From Sinorhizobium americanum (lineage in GTDB: Bacteria > Pseudomonadota > Alphaproteobacteria > Rhizobiales > Rhizobiaceae): DNA of 64,000 bases. The stretch is taken from the NCBI RefSeq assembly GCF_001651855.1, contig NZ_LNQC01000076.1:138572-202571 (forward strand), given 5' to 3'. A program made the translations under genes and the position numbers. The notes below the pieces were generated by a model. The model was not told the origin of the DNA. It searched no databases and worked only from the letters and a program-made list of their open reading frames with translations. Below, piece by piece: positions 45,133 through 54,026 of the stretch (position 1 is its first letter; every line of letters begins with the position of its first letter).

Positions 45133-46020
45133 TCAGCGTTTCATGCCGGTGGTGGCGATGCCTTCGATCAGCAGGCGCTGGAAGAACAGGAAGAAGAAGA
45201 ACACCGGCACCAGCGACAGCGTCGACATGGCGAAGAGGCCGCCCCAGTCGGAGGTGCTGCTCGAGTCGACGAAGGTTCTTAAGCCCAGCTGGATCGTGTA
45301 GGTGTTCATGTCGTTCAGGTAGATCAGCGGCCCGAAGAAATCGTCCCAGGTCCAGATGAAGGAGAAGATCGCGGCGGTCGCCAGCACGGGGAGCGACAGC
45401 GGCAGCATGATCTTCCAGTAGATGCGCCAGGGGCCGCAGCCGTCCATCATCGCCGCCTCGTCGAGCTCGCGCGGAATGCCGCGGAAGAACTGCACCATCA
45501 GGAAGATGAAGAAGGCGTCGCTCGCCAGGAACTTCGGCACGACCAGCGGCAGGATGGTGTTGACCCAGCCGAGATCGAGGAACAGTACGTATTGAGGGAT
45601 GAGGGTGACGTGATAGGGGATCATCATCGTCCCGAGCATCATCGCGAACCAGAAATTGCGGCCGGCAAACCGCAGCCGTGCGAAGGCGTAGGCCGCGAGC
45701 GAGCAGGCGACGACATTGCCGACGACCGTTAGAACGGCGATCACCACCGAATTCCAGGTGAACCGTCCGAAGCTGACGTCGAGCCCGAACCAGCCGCGGA
45801 CATAGGAGGCAAAATCCACCGACGAGGGCCAGAGCGTCGCCGAGGAGAAGATCTCGTCCTCCGGCCGGATCGATGCCGAGACCATCCAGAGCAGCGGATA
45901 GAGCATGGCGATGGAGGCAGCGATCAGTCCGGCATGGATGAGCACGGATCCGAGCGGGCTCCGGCGGCCGGCCGGCGGAGGGGGCGGCGCGGTGATCGAG
46001 CTCATGGTCGCGTCAGTCAT
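45133..46020 (-). CDS. sugar ABC transporter permease (MalG type)
   Basis: A 295-residue inner-membrane protein with six helices. The permease EAA loop reads ELDEAAMMDGCGPWRIYWKIMLPLS in full form (Glu-Ala-Ala then Gly), where the ATPase docks. The start overlaps the stop of the first permease by eight bases, showing coupled translation. Confidence 0.94.
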   Translation of the reverse strand: MTDATMSSITAPPPPPAGRRSPLGSVLIHAGLIAASIAMLYPLLWMVSASIRPEDEIFSSATLWPSSVDFASYVRGWFGLDVSFGRFTWNSVVIAVLTVVGNVVACSLAAYAFARLRFAGRNFWFAMMLGTMMIPYHVTLIPQYVLFLDLGWVNTILPLVVPKFLASDAFFIFLMVQFFRGIPRELDEAAMMDGCGPWRIYWKIMLPLSLPVLATAAIFSFIWTWDDFFGPLIYLNDMNTYTIQLGLRTFVDSSSTSDWGGLFAMSTLSLVPVFFFFLFFQRLLIEGIATTGMKR

Positions 46021-46969
46021 CGTAGTGCACCCAGTAGCGAGAGGTGAGGAACGAGAAGGCCGTGAACAGGCCGATGATCAGCACGAGGATCCAGGCGAGC
46101 GCCGAGGCATAGCCCATGCGGAAGTTCCCGAAGGCCTCCTGATAGAGATAGAGGGTGTAGAACAGCGTCGAGTTGATCGGCCCGCCGGTGCCGCCGGAGA
46201 TGATGAAGGCGGGGGTGAAGGCCTTGAAGGCCTCGATCGTCTGCACCACGGCATTGAAGAAGATCACCGGCGTCAAGAGCGGCAGGGTGATCTTGTAGAA
46301 CTGCCGGAACTTCGAAGCCCCGTCGAGACTTGCCGCCTCGTACATGTCGGTCGGGATTTGCCGCAGGCCTGCGAGGAAGATGATCATCGGCGAACCGAAC
46401 TGCCAGACGCTCAGCACGACCAGCGTCCAGATCGAATAGTCCGGATGCGAGATCCAGCTTGGGCCTTCGATGCCGAACTGGGCGAGCAGGCTGTTGATCA
46501 GTCCGTCGCCGGCAAAGAGCTGCCGCCAGAGCACGGCGATCGCCACGCTGCCGCCGAGCAGCGACGGCAGGTAGAAGATGGCGCGATAGACGGTGAGACC
46601 TTTGACGCCGCGGTCGAGAAGGATGGCGACGAACAATGCGAAGGCCAGCTTGAAGGGGACCGACAACACCACATAGAGGAACGTCACCTTCAGCGAGGCG
46701 GCGAACTTCGGGTCGGCCGTGGCGATGCGGACGTAATTGGCCGTCCCGACCCACTCCGGAGAGCGGATCAGGTCGAAACTGGTGAAGGAGAGATAGAGCG
46801 AGGCGACGGCAGGCCCGAGCGTCAGCCCGAAGAAGCCGACGAGCCACGGCAACAGGAACATGTAGCCGGCGCCATGGTTTGTCCAGACGGCGGCGAAGCG
46901 GCCCTGTGCGGCGGGGCGCCCTCTGGCGCCCGCACCGACGGCTACGGCGGAATCCTGCACGGCAGCCAT
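46013..46969 (-). CDS. sugar ABC transporter permease (MalF type)
   Basis: A 318-residue inner-membrane protein with six helices. The EAA loop is DMYEAASLDGASKFRQFYKITLPLL. The N-terminal cytoplasmic tail of about 35 residues is followed by the first helix (GYMFLLPWLVGFFGLTLGPA). It starts five bases after the binding-protein gene and overlaps the next permease. Confidence 0.94.
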   Translation of the reverse strand: MAAVQDSAVAVGAGARGRPAAQGRFAAVWTNHGAGYMFLLPWLVGFFGLTLGPAVASLYLSFTSFDLIRSPEWVGTANYVRIATADPKFAASLKVTFLYVVLSVPFKLAFALFVAILLDRGVKGLTVYRAIFYLPSLLGGSVAIAVLWRQLFAGDGLINSLLAQFGIEGPSWISHPDYSIWTLVVLSVWQFGSPMIIFLAGLRQIPTDMYEAASLDGASKFRQFYKITLPLLTPVIFFNAVVQTIEAFKAFTPAFIISGGTGGPINSTLFYTLYLYQEAFGNFRMGYASALAWILVLIIGLFTAFSFLTSRYWVHYDD

Positions 46970-46974
46970 AGCCC

Positions 46975-48261
46975 TTACCCTCGCGACAGGATCTGCGTGA
47001 CCTCGTTCACCAGCGTCTCGCCGCCCTGCTTCACATCGAGTTGGCCGAAGCCCACCTGTTCGGCGACGGTGCGGAGCGCCAGCTCAGCCTCGCCGGCGCC
47101 GGAAGGCGGCGGCGGCGGCAGGGCGCCGGCCAGCGGGCCGAGACCCGAGACGTAGTCGAGTGCGGCGCGGCCGAGCTCGTCGAGCGTCGGTGCCAGGCCC
47201 TCGCGGACGGCCTTCGATTCCGGCACGCCGCGCTCGACGCCGAGGACCTCGGCGGCCTTGGGGTTCGTGACGAAGAAGTTGACATATTTGGCGCCGAGCT
47301 CCGGGTCCTTGGTCTGTGCCGAGACCGAGAAGAACATCGACGGCTTGCGGTAGTGGCCGCCTTTCGCGTCCTTGCCGATCAGCGGGTGGTTCCTGAGCGT
47401 CAGCTTGTCCTTGTTGATGCCCTGATAGGCGACCAATTGGTTGGAGTGGGCGTAGGATGTCGCCGACTTTCCGAGCGACAGCGGGCTCGTCTCGGGATTG
47501 AATTGATCGAGCGCCTGGATATCCGGCGGCACGCAGGCCTTCGCCTCGCGCATCGCCGCCCACATGGCGAACCATTCGGCCGCGTCGTTGGCGTCATAGG
47601 CGATCTTGCCGTCGGCGGTGAACAGCGCCTTGCCGCGCTGGCGCAGCCAGTTTTCGAGGAGCGGCTCGACGCCGCTGCCGTCCGCCAGGCCGAAAAAGCC
47701 CTTGCGCTTGCCGGCCTTGGTGATCTCGGCGCCGATCTTCGCCATGTCGTCCCAGGTGGTGGACGGCGTCGGCAGCTCGATGCCGGCTTCCTGGAAGGCG
47801 ACCGTATTGACCAGCATCGTTGCCGAATTGGCCCCGAGGCTGATGCCGTAGAGTTTGCCGTCGACGCTGCCGCCCTCGATCTGCACCTCGTCGAAATCCT
47901 CGACCTTCAGCACCGAGCCGAGATAATCGTTGAGGGGTGCCAGCGCGCCGCGGCGGGCATATTCGACGATATAGCGATAGTCCATCTGGATGATATCCGG
48001 CGCGTTGCGGCCGGCGACCTGGGTCGCAAGCCGGGGCCAGTAATCGCTCCAGCCGAGGAATTCGCCGTTGATGGCGACGCCCGGGTTCTGTTCCTGAAAG
48101 AGCTGGTTGACCTTGTTGGTGCGATCGGCGCGGGCCTGCGAGCCCCACCACAGCATTCTGAGCCGCGCTTCCTGAGAAAGCGCGCTTGATGCCAGCATGG
48201 AATATGAAAGAAGTGCCGCCCCTCCGGCGAGCACGTTGCGTCTGGTCATGCGCATTGTCAT
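46975..48261 (-). CDS. sugar ABC transporter substrate-binding protein
   Basis: A 428-residue periplasmic protein of the extracellular solute-binding family 1 type. The N-terminus MTRRNVLAGGAALLSY has twin arginines and a hydrophobic core, so Tat export is possible; cleavage probably follows ALSQ. The early motif LRMLWWGSQARADRTNKV is typical of this family. It is the first gene of the leftward import operon and is preceded by the TetR-type operator. The ligand cannot be predicted. Confidence 0.94.
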   Translation of the reverse strand: MTMRMTRRNVLAGGAALLSYSMLASSALSQEARLRMLWWGSQARADRTNKVNQLFQEQNPGVAINGEFLGWSDYWPRLATQVAGRNAPDIIQMDYRYIVEYARRGALAPLNDYLGSVLKVEDFDEVQIEGGSVDGKLYGISLGANSATMLVNTVAFQEAGIELPTPSTTWDDMAKIGAEITKAGKRKGFFGLADGSGVEPLLENWLRQRGKALFTADGKIAYDANDAAEWFAMWAAMREAKACVPPDIQALDQFNPETSPLSLGKSATSYAHSNQLVAYQGINKDKLTLRNHPLIGKDAKGGHYRKPSMFFSVSAQTKDPELGAKYVNFFVTNPKAAEVLGVERGVPESKAVREGLAPTLDELGRAALDYVSGLGPLAGALPPPPPSGAGEAELALRTVAEQVGFGQLDVKQGGETLVNEVTQILSRG

Positions 48262-48334
48262 CGGTTCCTCCTCCCTCAGGAACGCCTCACAACGTTCCGT
48301 TCCCTGGTTTCGTTACGCCGTCCTCTTGCAACAA

Positions 48335-48379
48335 ATAACTAATTGGTTACAAACTATGGACAAGCAATGAGCCTGTCAA
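48335..48379 (-). promoter_or_regulatory. promoter and operator of the ABC import operon
   Basis: On the minus strand TTGACA (48379-48374) and TAGTTT (48356-48351) are 17 bases apart. GTAAC-CAATTA-GTTAT (48350-48335) follows at once and would cover the transcript start. The same arrangement is found at 49178-49223. Confidence 0.75.
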
Positions 48380-48406
48380 GCAGTTGTGTGCGAAGGTATC
48401 ATTATC

Positions 48407-48425
48407 TTGTAATATGTTTTTACAA
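48407..48425. promoter_or_regulatory. inverted repeat upstream of the TetR gene
   Basis: TTGTAA (48407-48412) and TTACAA (48420-48425) flank a seven-base spacer, 48 bases before the TetR start. The half-sites resemble those of the two GTAAC operators but the spacing is one base shorter, so it may be a weaker autoregulatory site or unrelated. Confidence 0.4.
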
Positions 48426-48472
48426 TGTCGCACCGATCGCCACGGCTGGCAAGAGGTGCCGGAGGTGGCGGA

Positions 48473-49153
48473 ATGGACAAGGGTCAGGCGCAAGGGAAGG
48501 CGAAAAAGGCAGGCAATGGCGGACGGGCGGAGCGGGCCGGAAGTCGCGACCCGGAGCGCACGCGCGCCTCGATCCTCGCCGCCGCGACGGTGGAGTTCGC
48601 CGAGAATGGCATCGGCGGCGCCCGGGTCGATGCGATCGCCGAGCGGGCCGGCACCAACAAGCGCATGCTCTATCACTATTTCGGCGACAAGGAGCAACTC
48701 TACCTTGCCGTTCTGGAAGAGGCTTATATCGGCATTCGCACGGCCGAAAGATCGTTGAACTTGAGCGACTTGGCACCGGAGCAGGGGGTGGCGGAGCTTG
48801 CCATGTTCACCTGGAAATACTTCCGGGAGCACCCGGAATTCCTGAGCCTGCTCGGGACCGAGAACCTGCACGGGGCTCGCTGGCTGCGCCAGTCGACGCG
48901 GCTCAAGGAACTGCATTCGCACTTCATCGACAAGCTTGCCGAACTGCTCGACCGCGGCAAGGCGAAGGGTCTGTTCCGCGTCGATGCCGATCCCTTGAAC
49001 GTCTATCTGACCATCGCCGCACTCGGCTATTTCTATCTCTCCAACCGACACACGCTCACGACGATTTTCGACCGCGACCTCATGGACGAGTCCAATCTCG
49101 AGGACTGGAGACGTCACATCGTCCAGGTGACTCTCGCCTCCATTCGCCGCTGA
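48473..49153 (+). CDS. TetR-family transcriptional regulator
   Basis: A 226-residue repressor. The DNA-binding domain reads RASILAAATVEFAENGIGGARVDAIAERAGTNKRMLYHYFGDKEQLYLAVL, the classic TetR N-terminus, after a basic 30-residue tail. The effector domain resembles the TetR_C_6-like group (EHPEFLSLLGTENLHGARWL). GGAGGTGGCGGA precedes ATG 48473. It stands between the import and catabolic operons and most likely binds both shared operators, released by a sugar-derived ligand. Confidence 0.9.
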   Translation: MDKGQAQGKAKKAGNGGRAERAGSRDPERTRASILAAATVEFAENGIGGARVDAIAERAGTNKRMLYHYFGDKEQLYLAVLEEAYIGIRTAERSLNLSDLAPEQGVAELAMFTWKYFREHPEFLSLLGTENLHGARWLRQSTRLKELHSHFIDKLAELLDRGKAKGLFRVDADPLNVYLTIAALGYFYLSNRHTLTTIFDRDLMDESNLEDWRRHIVQVTLASIRR

Positions 49154-49177
49154 ATCGCAGTCCTGTCGTTTTTAATG

Positions 49178-49223
49178 TTGACAACTGGGATTTCTCTCTG
49201 TCACAAAGTAACTGTTTAGTTAC
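49178..49223 (+). promoter_or_regulatory. promoter and operator of the catabolic operon
   Basis: TTGACA (49178-49183) and TCACAA (49201-49206) are 17 bases apart. The perfect inverted repeat GTAAC-TGTTTA-GTTAC (49208-49223) lies directly after, where a bound repressor would block initiation. Confidence 0.8.
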
Positions 49224-49276
49224 TGGCTTTGGGAGGGCTGGTCCACTCCCACGAGACCTGTCAGGGAGGAAGCCGC

Positions 49277-50425
49277 ATGCCACGTTTGGGAATAATTCTG
49301 CACGGTGTCACGGGCCGGATGGGCTACAACCAGCACCTCGTGCGCTCGATACTGGCCATTCGCGATCAGGGCGGCATTGCGCTCAAATCCGGCGAGCGGC
49401 TGGAGGTCGATCCGATCATCGTCGGGCGCAACCGCGACAAGATGGAGCAACTGGCAAAGCGCCACAACATCGCCCGCTGGTCGACCGACCTCGACGCGGC
49501 GCTATCGGATCCGAACGACCAGATCTTCTTCGATGCCGGCACGACGCTGATGCGCGCCGAGCTGATCGGCAGGGCGCTCGATGCCGGCAAACATGTCTAT
49601 TGCGAGAAGCCGATCTCCGATGATCTGAAAATCGCCGTCAAGCTGGCCCGGAAGGCGCGCGCTTCCGGACTGAAGCACGGGGTGGTGCAGGATAAATTAT
49701 TCCTGCCCGGCCTGCGCAAGCTGGCGCTGCTCAAGGAGTCGGGCTTCTTCGGCAAGATTCTCTCGGTGCGCGGGGAGTTCGGCTACTGGGTGTTCGAGGG
49801 CGACTGGGGCGTGCCGGCCCAGCGGCCCTCCTGGAACTACCGCAAGAACGACGGCGGCGGCATCATTCTCGATATGCTCTGCCATTGGCGCTATGTGCTC
49901 GACAATCTCTTCGGCGAGGTCAAGGCCGTATCATGCCTTGGCGCCACCCACATCCCGAACCGCGTCGACGAGCAGGGCCGGACCTATGATTGCGATACGG
50001 ACGATGCGGCCTATGCCACCTTCGAGCTCGAGGGCGGAGTGATCGCGCAGATCAACTCCTCCTGGGCCGTGCGTGTGCGCCGCGACGATCTCGTCACCTT
50101 CCAGGTCGACGGGACGCACGGTTCGGCCGTCGCCGGTCTGACAAAATGCTGGACCCAGCACCGCGTCAACACGCCGAAGCCGGTCTGGAACCCGGATCAG
50201 CCGCAGACCATCGATTTCTACAGGACCTGGGACGAGGTGCCCGACACGCAGATCTTCGACAACGGCTTCAAGGCGCAGTGGGAAATGTTCCTGCGCCACG
50301 TCGCCGAGGACGCCCCGTGGCCCTACGGGCTCGAGGCCGGCGCCAAGGGCGTGCAACTCGCCGAGATGGGACTGAAGTCCTGGGAAGAGCGCCGCTGGCT
50401 CGACGTTCCGGAATTGGAGTTCTAA
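49277..50425 (+). CDS. Gfo/Idh/MocA-family oxidoreductase
   Basis: A 382-residue dehydrogenase. LGIILHGVTGRMGYNQHLV is the cofactor-binding segment (GVTGRMG). YCEKPISDDLK carries the EKP lysine; GGGIILDMLCHWRYVLDNLFG is the conserved DxxxHxxD-like catalytic segment (Asp and His in LDMLCHW). It is the first gene of the rightward operon under the TetR operator, with AGGGAGG before the ATG. Three bases separate it from the next gene. Confidence 0.93.
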   Translation: MPRLGIILHGVTGRMGYNQHLVRSILAIRDQGGIALKSGERLEVDPIIVGRNRDKMEQLAKRHNIARWSTDLDAALSDPNDQIFFDAGTTLMRAELIGRALDAGKHVYCEKPISDDLKIAVKLARKARASGLKHGVVQDKLFLPGLRKLALLKESGFFGKILSVRGEFGYWVFEGDWGVPAQRPSWNYRKNDGGGIILDMLCHWRYVLDNLFGEVKAVSCLGATHIPNRVDEQGRTYDCDTDDAAYATFELEGGVIAQINSSWAVRVRRDDLVTFQVDGTHGSAVAGLTKCWTQHRVNTPKPVWNPDQPQTIDFYRTWDEVPDTQIFDNGFKAQWEMFLRHVAEDAPWPYGLEAGAKGVQLAEMGLKSWEERRWLDVPELEF

Positions 50426-50428
50426 GCC

Positions 50429-51592
50429 ATGGCGAGCATCGATCTTCCCCTTGAGGGCAGGCTTGTCCGCTACGAGCTCACCGGCCGGTCGGTTCCGTTG
50501 AGGAAGCGGGAGGCGGCCGCTTTCCCACGCGTCGCCTTCGCGGCGGCGCATGTTGTCGCCGATCCGCTCGCCGACAACGATCCGTGGCTTAAACCCGCGA
50601 TCGATTGGGAGCGGACGCTCGCCTTCCGCCACCGGCTCTGGGACCTCGGCCTCGGGGTCGCCGAAGCGATGGACACGGCCCAGCGCGGCATGGGACTTGG
50701 CTGGCCGGAGGCCCGCGAGCTCATCCGCCGGGCGCTTGCAGAAGCGCGCGATCGCCCGGGTGCGCTGATTGCATGCGGTGCCGGCACAGACCATCTGGCG
50801 CCGGGCCCGGAGGTGACGATCGACGCCATCCTCGAGGCCTATGAGAGCCAGATCGAGACGATCGAAGCCGAAGGCGGACGGATCATCCTGATGGCGAGCC
50901 GGGCGCTCGCCGCGGCCGCCAGGAGCCCGGACGACTATGTCCGCGTCTATGACCGGGTGCTCTCGCAGGTGAAGCAGCCGGTGATCATCCATTGGCTCGG
51001 CGAGATGTTCGACCCGGCGCTTCAAGGCTATTGGGGCAATGCCGACCACATGGAGGCGATGAAGACCTGCCTCAAGGTCATCGAGGCGCATGCCGCAAAG
51101 GTCGACGGCATCAAGATCTCGCTGCTTTCCAAGGAGAAGGAGATCGCCATGCGCCGGCAATTGCCAAAGGGCGTGCGCATGTATACCGGCGACGACTTCA
51201 ACTATGCCGAACTGATCGCCGGCGACGAACAGGGCCATTCCGACGCGCTGCTCGGCATCTTTGACGCGATCGCGCCGGTGGCTTCGGCGGCGCTGGAGGC
51301 GCTCGGCGAGGGGCGGAACGGCGCGTTCTTCGAACTGCTCGAGCCGACCGTGCCGCTGTCGCGGCATATCTTCAAGGCGCCGACGCGCTTCTACAAGACC
51401 GGCGTCGTCTTCCTCGCCTATCTCAACGGCTTGCAGGATCATTTCGCGATGATCGGCGGCCAGCAGAGCGCCCGGTCGCTGGCTCATCTCTCCGAACTGT
51501 TCCGACTGGCGGACAGGGCAGGCGCGCTCGCCAATCCGGAACTGGCGGTCGCGCGCATGAAGCGCGTGCTTGCCGTTCACGGCATCGACTGA
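50429..51592 (+). CDS. DUF993 family protein, DHDPS/aldolase-like
   Basis: A 387-residue protein resembling dihydrodipicolinate-synthase-like TIM barrels (DUF993). Features seen are an N-terminal GACGAGTDHL segment (about residues 113-120), PVIIHWLGEMFDPAL in the middle and KVDGIKISLLSKEKE, where the lysine in GIKIS would form the Schiff base if it is a lyase. GVRMYTGDDFNY follows. Function is not known to me beyond its recurrent association with sugar dehydrogenase operons. It may cleave a keto-deoxy sugar acid; this is inference. Confidence 0.8.
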   Translation: MASIDLPLEGRLVRYELTGRSVPLRKREAAAFPRVAFAAAHVVADPLADNDPWLKPAIDWERTLAFRHRLWDLGLGVAEAMDTAQRGMGLGWPEARELIRRALAEARDRPGALIACGAGTDHLAPGPEVTIDAILEAYESQIETIEAEGGRIILMASRALAAAARSPDDYVRVYDRVLSQVKQPVIIHWLGEMFDPALQGYWGNADHMEAMKTCLKVIEAHAAKVDGIKISLLSKEKEIAMRRQLPKGVRMYTGDDFNYAELIAGDEQGHSDALLGIFDAIAPVASAALEALGEGRNGAFFELLEPTVPLSRHIFKAPTRFYKTGVVFLAYLNGLQDHFAMIGGQQSARSLAHLSELFRLADRAGALANPELAVARMKRVLAVHGID

Positions 51593-51599
51593 GGCGGCC

Positions 51600-53021
51600 A
51601 TGAGCGAAGCTCCTCGCATCAGGCTCGTCGAGGCGGAGGTCTTCGAGCGGCCCGTCGACTTCCGCTTTCCCTTCCGCTTCGGGGCGGCGCGTGTCGATAA
51701 CGCGCCGCAGGTTTTCGTTCGGGTGCGGATCGAGGATGAACGCGGCCGCTCGGGCACCGGCTGGTCGGCCGAAATGATGATGCCGAGATGGTTCGACAAG
51801 AATCCGGAATTGTCGCCCGGAGACAATGTCGAGCAGCTCCGCATCTCGCTTCGCCTGGCGATCGGCGGGTTGCGGTCGCTGAAGGCTGATACGGCATTCG
51901 GCTTGCATACCGCCGCGGAGGCGGACCATCACCGGAATGCGGCGCGGCGCGGCCTGCCGGCGTTGGTCGCCTCTTACGGGCTGGCGCTTGTTGACCGCGC
52001 CATCATCGATGCAATGTGCCGCATGAACGGCGTCAGCGCCGCAGAGGCAGTCACGCGCAATCTGCTCGGGATATCCGACGCCACCGCGCCCGATCTCGCC
52101 GGCTTCGATCTCGCCCGCTTCCTGTCGCGCATGGCGCCTTCGCCGACGCTGGCCGTCCGCCACACGATCGGCCTTGCGGATGTCTTGCGTGCGGTCGACC
52201 TGGAGCCGGGGCAGCGGCTCGATGACGGACTGCCGCAGACGCTGGACGAGGTGATCGCCGCCTATCGCCACCGATGGTTCAAGATCAAGGTTTCCGGCCG
52301 TCCCGCCGAAGATTGCGAGCGTCTCGTCGCGATCGCCGCGGTGCTCGATCGCATTGACGAAACCTATCGGGTGACGCTCGACGGCAATGAGCAGTTCGAA
52401 AGCGGCGCAGTGGTCGCCGACCTTCTCGACCGGATCGAGAAGGAGCCGCGCCTGCAAGGATTGCGGGCATCCGTGCTGTTCTTCGAGCAGCCGATCGCGC
52501 GCGCCGAGGCGCTGTCGAAACCGGTTGTGACGCTTGCCGAGCGCTTGCCGCTCGAGATCGACGAGTCCGATGGCGATGTCGGGTCCTTTTTGCGTGCCCG
52601 CGAGCTCGGCTATTCCGGCATTTCGTCAAAATCCTGCAAAGGCTTTTATCGCTCGCTGATCAATCGCGCCCGCGTCGAGAAATGGAATGGCGATGCCGGG
52701 AACAGCCGGTACTTCATGTCCGCCGAGGACCTGACGACGCAGGCCGGTCTTGGCCTTCAACAGGATCTCGTGCTGGCAGCGCTCATCGGCGCCGGGCATA
52801 TCGAGCGCAACGGCCATCACTATGTCGACGGCATGGGGCGAGCGCCGGAGGCGGAGCAGGCCGCCTATCTTGCGGCCCATGGCGAGCTTTACGAAAGCGC
52901 CGCCGGACCGGCGCGTCTCGCCATCCGAAACGGCGAAATCACCTTTGCATCCGTCTTGCGGGCGGCCGGCCTCGGCTCCTCGGTCGAGCCGGACTGGGCG
53001 TCGATGGCGGTGGGTTCATGA
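51600..53021 (+). CDS. enolase-superfamily enzyme (MLE/mandelate racemase-like)
   Basis: A 473-residue member of the enolase superfamily, longer than the usual 350-400. The KxK motif KIK is at 228-230, metal ligands are Asp261 (LDGNEQF), Glu296 (FFEQPI) and Asp321/Glu322 (EIDES), and SSKSCKGF gives a lysine (344 or 347) on the opposite side. Two opposed lysines resemble the muconate-lactonising subgroup. It probably dehydrates or epimerises a sugar acid. The start ATG 51600 lies eight bases after the DUF993 stop, with GGCGG before it. Confidence 0.85.
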   Translation: MSEAPRIRLVEAEVFERPVDFRFPFRFGAARVDNAPQVFVRVRIEDERGRSGTGWSAEMMMPRWFDKNPELSPGDNVEQLRISLRLAIGGLRSLKADTAFGLHTAAEADHHRNAARRGLPALVASYGLALVDRAIIDAMCRMNGVSAAEAVTRNLLGISDATAPDLAGFDLARFLSRMAPSPTLAVRHTIGLADVLRAVDLEPGQRLDDGLPQTLDEVIAAYRHRWFKIKVSGRPAEDCERLVAIAAVLDRIDETYRVTLDGNEQFESGAVVADLLDRIEKEPRLQGLRASVLFFEQPIARAEALSKPVVTLAERLPLEIDESDGDVGSFLRARELGYSGISSKSCKGFYRSLINRARVEKWNGDAGNSRYFMSAEDLTTQAGLGLQQDLVLAALIGAGHIERNGHHYVDGMGRAPEAEQAAYLAAHGELYESAAGPARLAIRNGEITFASVLRAAGLGSSVEPDWASMAVGS

Positions 53022-53039
53022 GAAACGGGAGGAGAACAC

Positions 53040-53864
53040 ATGCAGGTCGAGGGTCTTTCGATCAATCTGGCGACGATCCGCGAACAATGCGGCTTTGCCG
53101 AGGCCGTGGATGTTTGCCTGAAGCACGGCATCACCGCGATTGCGCCGTGGCGCGATCAGGTGGCGGCGATCGGTCTCGATGAAGCCGCCCGGATCGTCCA
53201 TTCGAACGGCTTGAAGCTGACGGGCCTCTGCCGCGGCGGCTTCTTTCCGGCGGCGGATGCCCTGGGCCGCGAAAAGGCGCTCGACGACAACAGGCGCGCG
53301 ATCGACGAGGCGGCGGCGCTCGGTGCGGACTGCCTCGTCCTCGTCGTCGGCGGCCTTCCCGACGGATCGAAGGACATTGATCGGGCGCGCCGCATGGTCG
53401 AGGAGGGCATCGCCGCCGTCCTGCCGCATGCACGCGCGGCGCAAGTGCCGCTGGCGATCGAACCGCTCCACCCGATGTATGCGGCCGACCGGGCCTGCGT
53501 GAACACACTCGGCCAGGCGCTCGACATCTGCGAGGCGCTGGGCGCGGGCGTCGGTGTCGCGATCGACGTCTACCATGTCTGGTGGGATCCGGATCTCGCC
53601 AAGCAGATCGCCCGGGCGGGCCGGATGAAGGCGATCCTCGCACATCACATCTGCGACTGGCTGGTGCCGACGAAGGACATGCTCACCGATCGCGGCATGA
53701 TGGGTGACGGCGTCATCGACCTCAAGGGAATCCGCGGCATGATCGAGGCGGCGGGCTTCCTTGGAGCCCAGGAGGTCGAAATCTTCTCCGCCGACAACTG
53801 GTGGAAGCGTCCGGCCGAGGAGGTGATCGCCACCTGCGTCGAACGCTTCCGAAGCTGCTGCTGA
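53040..53864 (+). CDS. sugar phosphate isomerase/epimerase (AP-endonuclease-2 TIM barrel)
   Basis: A 274-residue TIM barrel of the xylose-isomerase-like family. Metal ligands are probably Glu141 (AIEPLHP), Asp176 (AIDVYHVWWDPD), His202/203 (AHHICDW) and Glu247 (EVEIFS). Enzymes such as IolE, IolI and 3-keto-sugar isomerases belong here. GGAGGAG precedes the ATG. It is the last gene of the rightward operon, 18 bases after the enolase-like gene. Confidence 0.9.
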   Translation: MQVEGLSINLATIREQCGFAEAVDVCLKHGITAIAPWRDQVAAIGLDEAARIVHSNGLKLTGLCRGGFFPAADALGREKALDDNRRAIDEAAALGADCLVLVVGGLPDGSKDIDRARRMVEEGIAAVLPHARAAQVPLAIEPLHPMYAADRACVNTLGQALDICEALGAGVGVAIDVYHVWWDPDLAKQIARAGRMKAILAHHICDWLVPTKDMLTDRGMMGDGVIDLKGIRGMIEAAGFLGAQEVEIFSADNWWKRPAEEVIATCVERFRSCC

Positions 53865-53950
53865 GAAGGGCGAACTCGGATATGCGTCTTACAAGCAGGA
53901 GGCGGATTTCCGGGTTTCTTGGTTGACTTTCGCTGATAACGGCCCGCTAG

Positions 53951-53971
53951 CATGTATTCTAAATTTACATG
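53951..53971. promoter_or_regulatory. inverted repeat upstream of the fourth Gfo/Idh/MocA gene
   Basis: CATGTA (53951-53956) and TACATG (53966-53971) with a nine-base AT-rich spacer. A TTGACT (53922-53927) stands upstream as a possible -35. The repeat differs from the GTAAC operators and suggests a separate regulator for the gene at 54027. Confidence 0.5.
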
Positions 53972-54026
53972 TTGTTCTTCCTGCCGCCGGTCGCGCGGCG
54001 CCACTCCAGACAGGATTGCGTGAGAG

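Noticed and set aside
49199-49205. TGTCACA upstream of the catabolic operon as a second ECF41 promoter
   Set aside because: No CGTC follows at 16 or 17 bases; the sequence is better explained by the TTGACA promoter and GTAAC operator.
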